From: Pectobacterium brasiliense
Lineage (GTDB): Bacteria > Pseudomonadota > Gammaproteobacteria > Enterobacterales > Enterobacteriaceae
Length of the DNA: 64,000 bases
Direction: 5' to 3'
Assembly: GCF_016950255.1 (NCBI RefSeq)
Contig: NZ_JACGFN010000002.1
Location: 186,001-250,000 of the forward strand
The position numbers were made by a program, and so were the translations under genes. Position 1 is the stretch's first letter. Every line of letters begins with the position of its first letter. Of the stretch, positions 57,626 through 64,000 are shown piece after piece. The notes below the pieces were generated by a model. It was not told the origin of the DNA. It worked only from the letters and a program-made list of their open reading frames with translations, and made no database searches.

Positions 57626-59329
57626 TTAGTTTAGTGCTGCGTCGGTAAGTGCGTCCGCGAGATGGAGCTGGGTTTGCTGGGCGGATTGCAGGCGGGATTT
57701 GAGGGCGTCACAAATATCATTAAGTCGCTTTACTTCGCTAACAATTCGCTGCTGTTCTTTGATTGGGGCCAAGGGAAAGATAAAGCTCCTGACTTTCTTC
57801 CCGTTTAGTGCGGGCTGTGCTCCACCGTGCCCATCTCCTCTATGGGACAAATACTTACTTTTCGCCCAGATCCAAACATATTCAGGCTCGACAAGTGCTT
57901 GGTTAAAAACAAAAGCAGCAACATTTTGGTTAGTGCATGCGTCAATGCCTAAAACTGCCGTCTGCCCTCTCGTTTTTCCTTGCCCAATAATTGCCATTAG
58001 TAAGCTTCCAGTTGGAATCATACTTGTGCTCGAATTTTTAAAACCCTCAGATGTGATTTTTTCTTTTGTATCTAAAATAACTTCATTGGCAACTTCTCCA
58101 GAGCTAACCCAAGGGACATCTCCATTCCAATATTTCCTTTCAGATCTATCCGGAGTACTTCCCAACCTTATGTCAGCAAAATCCTGAACAACAATATTTA
58201 ACCAAGAATGGGGTAATGAAGTGGGCTCTCCCAAAGGTTCAACTGGAGGATGTTTTTTGATTTTGCCTTCTTTCACCAATTGTATTTTTTCCTGCTCAAT
58301 ACGTTTAAGCAGTTCAGAAGCCGGTTCGTCGTTAGCATCTTGCGGCACCAGTTTCCCCATCACCGCCAGCTGCAGAATGGTTTGTTTAAGCGCATCGATA
58401 CTCGCTTCGGTGGTAAATAACGTGTCGAAATGCTGGCTGATTCGCGCCCAGTTTTCGGCTAGTTCTTCGGCATTTTGGCTGTCGATCAGGGTTGCCAGCA
58501 GGGTTTCTACCAGTTGCTGATGCGCTTCCAGACTGGTCAGGGATTGCTGTGCAAGTTGATCGCACAGAGACATTAATATGTCAACTTTTGAAAGTATTCG
58601 CTGCTGTTCTTTTTCAGGGGCTAATCCAAGCAAAATAGTATTCATTTTTGCCTGATTCATTTTCGGCTGAGCGGTACCTGTAATATATTGTTCAAGATTA
58701 ATCGAATTAATATACAGACCAACATACTTAAGAAAACCCTCCGACACTCCGTCTAAAACATGGGCATGGTTATTCACCCAGTACCTTCCATCAGCAATAA
58801 AGGCTATCGGTGTCGTTCTGTTTATTAAGTTGGCACCATCTTCACCAATAAGTAGCAGTGGCTTATCAAACAGAAAGTCATCAATTTTATCAATAATTCC
58901 TGATGCTCCATAATAGTCGTATTGTCCTTGCCGACTCGAACGTTCCTCAGATGAAAGAGGAACTCTCTCAGCATCACGATTAATAGTTGCATCACCTAAG
59001 CGACAAAACTCCCACCCCTCCGGCAACTCAAACGGCTTCTCATCCTCACTAATTTCCGGCTGCGGCTTCTGCTTTTTAATTTTTCCCTGCTTTACCAATT
59101 CCGCTTTCTCGGCGGCAATACGCTTTAACAAATCAGACGCGGGTTCATCATTCGGATCCTGTGGCACCAGTTTGCCGCGCACCGCCAGTTCCAGAATCAG
59201 CTCACGCAGTTTCTTAATGCCATAGAGGTCGATTTTGCCATTACTGCCTCGTCCCGCTGTAGAGCGGGCTTGCAGGGCAGAGGACCAGATATCGATATGG
59301 TCGGTGATCAGCGTCTCAACGGTCATCAA
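57626..59329 (-). CDS. hsdS: Type I restriction-modification specificity subunit HsdS
   Basis: 567 residues. Two target-recognition domains (about 105-235 and 375-525) follow two near-identical conserved regions: LAVRGKLVPQDPNDEPASDL at about 48-67 and LAVMGKLVPQDANDEPASEL at 321-340, each continuing into a Lys-rich GKIKK helix. Coiled-coil spacer helices end each half (LAPEKEQQRILSKVDILMSL, LAPIKEQQRIVSEVKRLNDI). The subunit picks the bipartite DNA site for HsdM and HsdR. The recognition domains are AT-richer than the conserved regions, indicating exchange. Overlaps hsdM by 4 bp. Confidence 0.95.
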   Translation of the reverse strand: MMTVETLITDHIDIWSSALQARSTAGRGSNGKIDLYGIKKLRELILELAVRGKLVPQDPNDEPASDLLKRIAAEKAELVKQGKIKKQKPQPEISEDEKPFELPEGWEFCRLGDATINRDAERVPLSSEERSSRQGQYDYYGASGIIDKIDDFLFDKPLLLIGEDGANLINRTTPIAFIADGRYWVNNHAHVLDGVSEGFLKYVGLYINSINLEQYITGTAQPKMNQAKMNTILLGLAPEKEQQRILSKVDILMSLCDQLAQQSLTSLEAHQQLVETLLATLIDSQNAEELAENWARISQHFDTLFTTEASIDALKQTILQLAVMGKLVPQDANDEPASELLKRIEQEKIQLVKEGKIKKHPPVEPLGEPTSLPHSWLNIVVQDFADIRLGSTPDRSERKYWNGDVPWVSSGEVANEVILDTKEKITSEGFKNSSTSMIPTGSLLMAIIGQGKTRGQTAVLGIDACTNQNVAAFVFNQALVEPEYVWIWAKSKYLSHRGDGHGGAQPALNGKKVRSFIFPLAPIKEQQRIVSEVKRLNDICDALKSRLQSAQQTQLHLADALTDAALN

Positions 59330-60798
59330 TTCGCCCCCTTGTTGCCTGCCAGTGCGGCACCGAGGATATCGCGTAACTGATTACGCAGTTCGCGGATTTC
59401 CGCCAGATGCGTCTGGTACTGTGCCAGTAATTCGTCCGGATCGTGGCTGATGATTTCGCCCTGATAGGGGTTCTTGATATCAAGGTTAAAGTTGCGGGCG
59501 ATGATCTCGTCGATGCTGACTTTCCATGTCTGATGGTTCTCTTCGCGGCTGGCAAAGCCGTCCGCTTCACTGCCCCACCAGTCGATTTCGGTTTGGAATT
59601 CCTCAAACTTCATCGGTTTGGTTTTGCTGTAGTTCTTCACGCCGTCTGGGTACGGATGCTCGTAGAACCACACCTGCTTAGTCGGCTGGCCTTTGGTAAA
59701 GAACAGAATATTGGTTTTGATACCGGTATACGGATTAAACACGCCATTCGGCAGGCGCACGATGGTGTGCAGGTTGCACGCTTCGGTGAGCAGCTTTTTG
59801 ATTTTGGTTTTTACACCTTCGCCAAACAGCGTACCGTCTGGCAGCACCACTGCCGCGCGGCCTTTATCGGCCAGCACTTCGATAACCAATTGCAGGAACA
59901 GATCGGCGGTTTCACGGGTCTGCATTTCTGCCGGGAAGTTCTTCTCAATCCCGTCTTCTTCGGTACCGCCAAACGGTGGATTGGTGACAATCACATCCAG
60001 TTGTTCGTCCCAGGAAGAGAGCGGTTTATTGAGCGTGTTGTCATGGCGAATTTGCACCGGCACTTCAATGCCGTGCAACAGCATATTGGTGGTGCACAGC
60101 AGATGTGGAAGCTGCTTTTTCTCTACGCCATAGATCTGCTTTTGCAGCGTTTTGTGGTCTTCAGTGGTATTAACGTAATGTTCTTTCACATGGTCGAACG
60201 CACAGGCAAGGAAGCCGCCAGTGCCGCACGCCGGGTCCATAATGGACTCGCCCAGTTTCGGGTCAATACGGTTGACCATAAAGCGCGTCACTGCACGCGG
60301 GGTATAGAACTCGCCCGCATTACCGGCGCTTTGCAGGTCGCGCAGGATCTGTTCGTAGATATCGCCAAACAGATGACGCTCCTGACTGCTGCTGAAGTCG
60401 ATTTCATTTAGCTTGTTGATCACCTGACGCAGCAGCGTGCCATTTTTCATGTAGTTGTAGGCATCGCTGAACGCCTGTTTTACCACAAAGCCACGCGGAT
60501 TCTTATCGATCGGGGTTGTGAGATTTTTCAGGGTCGGGAACAGGTCGTCGTTCACAAATTCCAGCAACGCCTCCCCCGTGATGCCCTCGCTGTTTGCTGC
60601 CCAGCTACGCCATAAATAGCGTTGTGGGATCGGGAACTGGTAGTCATCCTGCTCCAGTTCCAACTCTTCTTCCTGAGTATCAAAAATCTTCAGAAACAGC
60701 AGCCATGAAAGCTGCCCCAGACGCTGGGCATCGCCATCCACCCCGGCGTCTTTACGCATAATGTCCTGAAGGGATTTAATGACTGAGCTAATCGACAT
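59326..60798 (-). CDS. hsdM: Type I restriction-modification DNA methyltransferase subunit HsdM
   Basis: 490 residues. N-terminal HsdM helical domain; FYTPRAVTRFMV leads into SAM motif I DPACGTGGFL (188-197) and the N6-adenine catalytic motif NPPF (273-276). C-terminal helices (ELLAQYQTHLAEIRELRNQL) dock on HsdS. Methylates adenine in both halves of the target to protect the host. A terminator-like hairpin lies between it and hsdR. Confidence 0.96.
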   Translation of the reverse strand: MSISSVIKSLQDIMRKDAGVDGDAQRLGQLSWLLFLKIFDTQEEELELEQDDYQFPIPQRYLWRSWAANSEGITGEALLEFVNDDLFPTLKNLTTPIDKNPRGFVVKQAFSDAYNYMKNGTLLRQVINKLNEIDFSSSQERHLFGDIYEQILRDLQSAGNAGEFYTPRAVTRFMVNRIDPKLGESIMDPACGTGGFLACAFDHVKEHYVNTTEDHKTLQKQIYGVEKKQLPHLLCTTNMLLHGIEVPVQIRHDNTLNKPLSSWDEQLDVIVTNPPFGGTEEDGIEKNFPAEMQTRETADLFLQLVIEVLADKGRAAVVLPDGTLFGEGVKTKIKKLLTEACNLHTIVRLPNGVFNPYTGIKTNILFFTKGQPTKQVWFYEHPYPDGVKNYSKTKPMKFEEFQTEIDWWGSEADGFASREENHQTWKVSIDEIIARNFNLDIKNPYQGEIISHDPDELLAQYQTHLAEIRELRNQLRDILGAALAGNKGAN

Positions 60799-60824
60799 GT
60801 ATTCTTTCCATACTTAAAAAAGGA

Positions 60825-60854
60825 TGCCACCGGACGCAGACGCGACCAGTGGCA
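60825..60854 (-). terminator. Terminator-like hairpin between hsdR and hsdM
   Basis: Arms TGCCAC (60825-60830) and GTGGCA (60849-60854); on the minus strand the stem is TGCCACTGG/CCGGTGGCA-like and is followed by TCCTTTTTTAAG. It lies 17 bp after the hsdR stop and 27 bp before the hsdM start, so it could lower M/S expression from the hsdR promoter. Confidence 0.6.
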
Positions 60855-60870
60855 CGATGTTTATTCGTTA

Positions 60871-63303
60871 TCAGGCTGAGCGCGGCGGTAGCTGGTAGAT
60901 TTCGTTTTCCAGTTCGTTAACGGCTTGCTCATACGCCTTCTTGTCACCAAAGCGGGTTTTAATGATCTCTATCGGACGACCCAGCGCATCGAACGGTTTC
61001 AATTTAAGTACCTGGACATCCTCGATTTCCTGCACGCCTTCATCGGCGTATTTATCCAGCAGCGTGCTGAGCACCTGCTGCGCCGGTTGTGCATATTTCG
61101 TAAAATAGTTACGTTTACGCACATTGGCCGCGCGTTCCTGACGCGTTAACGGCGGCTGACCGTACACCACATGACAGAGTAAATCAAACGGGTCGAGATC
61201 TTTACCCACCTCTTCCGCCAGCACATCCCACAGAATCCCCAATTGCGCCAGTTCTTCAATAATGATCTGTTTGCGTGGTGCATCCTGCCATTTGCGCACG
61301 AAGCTATCCAGTGAAGCGTACTCGCTATCTTTGAGCATCGTTTTACGGGTGTAATCCTGGAAGGACTCAGTCACCAGTTTGCCATCAGAATCATAATACT
61401 GAACGCGCTTAGCCAGCACTTTTACATCCACGCCATTCACATAGAATTTACGGACTTTGTTGTCGTCATCGTCATGGAATTCACCATTGCCCCAATGCTT
61501 GTCATGATTAATCTGATAGTCAGCGGCGTCTTCTCGCGCTTTATTGGCGGCATTATCGCCGTCATCTTCCTCATCCAGCTTTTCATTGAAATCGGAATCT
61601 TGGTCGGAAATGTCGCTGGGTTTTACCACCAGCACTTTTTCTGGCAAGCCGTCAAAGCGAGGATCGGCAAACAGCTCTGTCGCTTTTTTGAAGTCAAGAA
61701 TGGTGAACCACAGCTTACCGTGCTTTTCGTTGATTCGCGTGCCGCGCCCGATGATCTGTTTAAATTTGGTCATGGACTGGATGTTTTGATCCAGCACGAC
61801 CAGCTTGCAAGTCTGCGCATCGACGCCGGTGGTCATCAGTTCAGAGGTTGTGGCGATAACAGGATAATCTTTTTTAGGGTTAATAAAATTATCGAGCTGC
61901 GCCTTGCCAATATCATCGTCGCCGGTGATTTTCATCACGTATTTTTCGTTCTTCAACACCTGCTCAGGGTTGAGCACCACCAGCGCATGGCGCATGCGAT
62001 CGGCGTGATCGATGTCGTTGCAGAAGACAATCGTTTTATCCATCGGGTTAGTACGTTTCAGGTAATCGGTAATGGTCTGCGCCACCAGCATCGTGCGTTC
62101 ATCAATGACCAGCGTGCGGTCAAAATCTTTCAGGTTGTAGATGCGGTCTTCAATTTCTTTGCCATATTTATCCAACTGCCCTTTGACAGGACGCCAGCCT
62201 TGTACATCGACGTCAATATCGACGCGCACCACTTTGTAAGGCGCGAGGAAGCCGTCTTCAATGCCCTCTTTCAGTGAATAGGTGTAAACCGGTTCACCGA
62301 AGTAATCGATATTGGAGACCTCTTCGGTTTCTTTCGGCGTGGCCGTCAGACCAACCTGCGTGGCGCTGCCGAAATACTCCAGAATCTCCCGCCAGGCAGA
62401 ATCTTCGGACGCACTGCCACGGTGGCATTCATCAATCACAATCAGATCAAAGAAATCCGGTGCCACCTGCTTATAGGCTTTTTGATATTCTTCCGGCCCA
62501 GTAATCGCCTGATACAGTGCTAAATGCACTTCATAGGCCGGATCGATAGTACGCCCGGTGACTTTGGTCATCGCCGTGCCGAAAGGTTGAAAATCGTTGT
62601 TTTTAGTCTGATCGACCAGAATATTGCGGTCCGCAAGGAACAAAATGCGTTTTTTGTGTTTGGCTTTCCACAGACGCCAGATTATCTGGAACGCCGTATA
62701 GGTTTTGCCCGTGCCAGTCGCCATGACCAGTAGAATACGGTTCTTACCTGCCGATACAGCATCAACCGTTCGGTTGATCGCCTGCATCTGATAATAACGG
62801 GGAGATTTTCCGCTGCCGTCGTCGTAATAGTCCTGACTGATAACGGGCAGTTGCTCTTGAGTGAACCCTTTCCAGACACAGTATTTTTGCCAGAGCTGTT
62901 CAGGTGTTGGGAAATCGCTAAGGGCAATTTCGGATTCGAGCTGCTGCGGATTGGTTTTATCGTGGAAGATGAACCCATCACCGTTGGAGGCAAATACAAA
63001 GGGAACATCGAGCAGGCTAGCGTAGTCCAACCCCTGCTGCATCCCTTTGCTGATGGCGTGCTTGTTGGCTTTGGCTTCGATGACTGCAAGCGGCAAGTTC
63101 GGCTTGTGGTACAGCACGATGTCGGCAGATTTGACTTTGATACGTGAGGCTAATTTTCCGCGAACCACAATCTTGCCATCACGTAGTTTCACTTCCTGAC
63201 GAATCTGAGCAAAATCATCCCAGCCAGCATCCTTAATCGTAGGAAGGATAAATTTGGTGATGATATCCGTTTCAGTCAGGTGCGTTTTGTTCACGCCAGC
63301 CAT
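60871..63303 (-). CDS. hsdR: Type I restriction endonuclease subunit HsdR
   Basis: About 810 residues from [20 protein letters not shown] (ATG 63301-63303). N-terminal nuclease core: Asp61 (SADIVLY) and Glu76-x-Lys78 (VIEAKA). SF2 translocase motor: Walker [12 protein letters not shown] (194-204), DECH (291-294), LTATP, and motif [11 protein letters not shown]-terminal region as in EcoEI-type R subunits. Unmethylated target DNA is translocated and cut at random distant sites. First gene of the hsdR-M-S operon. The upstream in-frame GTG/ATG at 63318 is not needed. Confidence 0.95.
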   Translation of the reverse strand: MAGVNKTHLTETDIITKFILPTIKDAGWDDFAQIRQEVKLRDGKIVVRGKLASRIKVKSADIVLYHKPNLPLAVIEAKANKHAISKGMQQGLDYASLLDVPFVFASNGDGFIFHDKTNPQQLESEIALSDFPTPEQLWQKYCVWKGFTQEQLPVISQDYYDDGSGKSPRYYQMQAINRTVDAVSAGKNRILLVMATGTGKTYTAFQIIWRLWKAKHKKRILFLADRNILVDQTKNNDFQPFGTAMTKVTGRTIDPAYEVHLALYQAITGPEEYQKAYKQVAPDFFDLIVIDECHRGSASEDSAWREILEYFGSATQVGLTATPKETEEVSNIDYFGEPVYTYSLKEGIEDGFLAPYKVVRVDIDVDVQGWRPVKGQLDKYGKEIEDRIYNLKDFDRTLVIDERTMLVAQTITDYLKRTNPMDKTIVFCNDIDHADRMRHALVVLNPEQVLKNEKYVMKITGDDDIGKAQLDNFINPKKDYPVIATTSELMTTGVDAQTCKLVVLDQNIQSMTKFKQIIGRGTRINEKHGKLWFTILDFKKATELFADPRFDGLPEKVLVVKPSDISDQDSDFNEKLDEEDDGDNAANKAREDAADYQINHDKHWGNGEFHDDDDNKVRKFYVNGVDVKVLAKRVQYYDSDGKLVTESFQDYTRKTMLKDSEYASLDSFVRKWQDAPRKQIIIEELAQLGILWDVLAEEVGKDLDPFDLLCHVVYGQPPLTRQERAANVRKRNYFTKYAQPAQQVLSTLLDKYADEGVQEIEDVQVLKLKPFDALGRPIEIIKTRFGDKKAYEQAVNELENEIYQLPPRSA

Positions 63304-63512
63304 AGCAGAGCACTCCACGATATTGGGTTAGCTCTGATTTTACACAGATTAGTGCATCAGGTAATGACCCTAAATGACGTTTTGGACGGTTACTGGCAAA
63401 ATCATTATTCGCCAGAACAAATTCTGCTGCTTCCCAGCACATGTAGCTGGATAACACTGTAGACAGAATAAAACCAGCTCAGTGCAACATCACTGAGCCG
63501 GCAACGTTTATG

Positions 63513-64000
63513 CTATTGAACTCGCCAGTCGCTAAAGTAATGACTGATGACTGAAGGTTGGTCGAGAGGAGCGGTGGCGGCTATATAGCCATCTGGCCGA
63601 ACTAACAGGTATTGATCGGAATAGGGGCTACTTCCCGTTTCAACGTGCAGGACATTGACGATATCAGGCAGTGATGCAGGGACAGTCGCCGCGCCGATGA
63701 TAAGCAAACTGTAATTGCGATAATTTAAATGTGAGTAAATTCTGCCTGGCTGACTGGATTGAGAATCACGCCACATAAAATCATGCAGCCTTTCGCCAAC
63801 ACGCCCGTCGGTTCCATAGCGAACACCCATCCCCGTGATGTAACCCGCACGTTTTTCGACAATCTTGACGTAGTCATCGGCATGGGTGCCCGTCTCTGAG
63901 GTTTTGGTTGAACGCACGAGTTCCGCTGACGTTTTTACGACTTCCAGCGCGACCGCTTTTCGCTCCGTTTCGTAACTCTGTAATAGCGTTTGAGGCGCAT
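63513..64000 (-). CDS. FAD-dependent aromatic monooxygenase, C-terminal part (partial, runs off right edge)
   Basis: The frame is open to the edge; about 162 residues are visible. TLLQSYETERKAVALEVVKT is the classic end-of-FAD-domain helix of PheA/TfdB/MhpA-type hydroxylases, and the tail (LLVRPDGYIAATAPLDQPSV) matches the C-terminal thioredoxin-like domain's DGYVAWR-type motif, here with an unusual IAAT. Such enzymes hydroxylate phenols or polyketide-like aromatics with NADPH. Substrate not determinable. It marks the right border of the hsd island. Confidence 0.8.
   Translation of the reverse strand, partial: APQTLLQSYETERKAVALEVVKTSAELVRSTKTSETGTHADDYVKIVEKRAGYITGMGVRYGTDGRVGERLHDFMWRDSQSSQPGRIYSHLNYRNYSLLIIGAATVPASLPDIVNVLHVETGSSPYSDQYLLVRPDGYIAATAPLDQPSVISHYFSDWRVQ

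Noticed and set aside
59443..60411. 322-codon plus-strand frame inside hsdM
   Set aside because: Long only because of the codon pattern of hsdM on the other strand; hsdM has full motifs.
63272..63457. 61-codon minus-strand frame ahead of hsdR
   Set aside because: Overlaps the hsdR start out of frame and has no ribosome site or similarity; likely chance.

Overview
The window is chromosomal DNA of a soft-rot enterobacterium, almost certainly Pectobacterium. It carries a complete out (type II secretion) cluster next to pectinase genes, a necrosis-inducing (NPP1/Nip) toxin, and core genes in the E. coli order fadJ-fadI-yfcZ-fadL-mlaA-yfdC-argW. All identifications come from reading the protein sequences and recalled family knowledge; no database search was run.

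Layout. 1-1590: end of a Csu-type (spore-coat-U) fimbrial operon, usher C-terminus plus tip protein. 1583-8657: fatty-acid module (fadJ, fadI, yfcZ, fadL) with FadR-like operators before fadI and fadL and a CRP-like site before fadL. A MarR regulator plus methyltransferase pair sits inside this module behind a 24-bp perfect palindrome. 8834-9430: deletion scar fusing the C-terminal remains of an SDR gene and a divergent LysR gene. 9503-13563: mqo, mlaA, yfdC. 13640-20130: accessory segment at tRNA-Arg(CCU), with an integrase stub, a GNAT stub, three AT-rich secreted-protein genes (two related LprI-like), an Lrp/MFS pair, and small mobile-element-like ORFs preceded by strong hairpins. 20375-23616: nip and orphan genes. 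23699-30766: hydrolase, dbpA, a BtuCD-type ABC operon with an unusual ModA-like protein, and an LLM flavoenzyme. 31359-48860: outO to outC, pehX and a family 1 pectate lyase on the minus strand, then outB (+) and outS (-). 48982-55009: alaC, L-Ala-D/L-Glu epimerase, D-amino acid transaminase, and a large MscS-type channel. 55407-63303: second tRNA-Arg hotspot (UCU) with broken P4-type integrase and DUF4942 remains, a small orphan, and a type I restriction-modification operon hsdR-hsdM-hsdS with a fourth PD-(D/E)XK nuclease-like gene. 63513-64000: end of an FAD monooxygenase.

How the genes work together. FadL imports long-chain fatty acids and FadI/FadJ degrade them, with FadR as the likely common switch. 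The Out machine exports pectinases; two anchored pectin-degrading enzymes lie directly upstream of outC, and a KdgR-like site lies between the pectate lyase and outB. The two tRNA-Arg genes have each been used by integrases that are now broken, leaving defence and secreted-protein cargo behind. The strongest leads for undescribed biology are the four-gene hsd operon with its added nuclease and internal terminator-like hairpin, the secreted LprI-like tandem, the hairpin-controlled micro-ORFs at 18.7-20.1 kb, and the ModA-like protein without a signal peptide.
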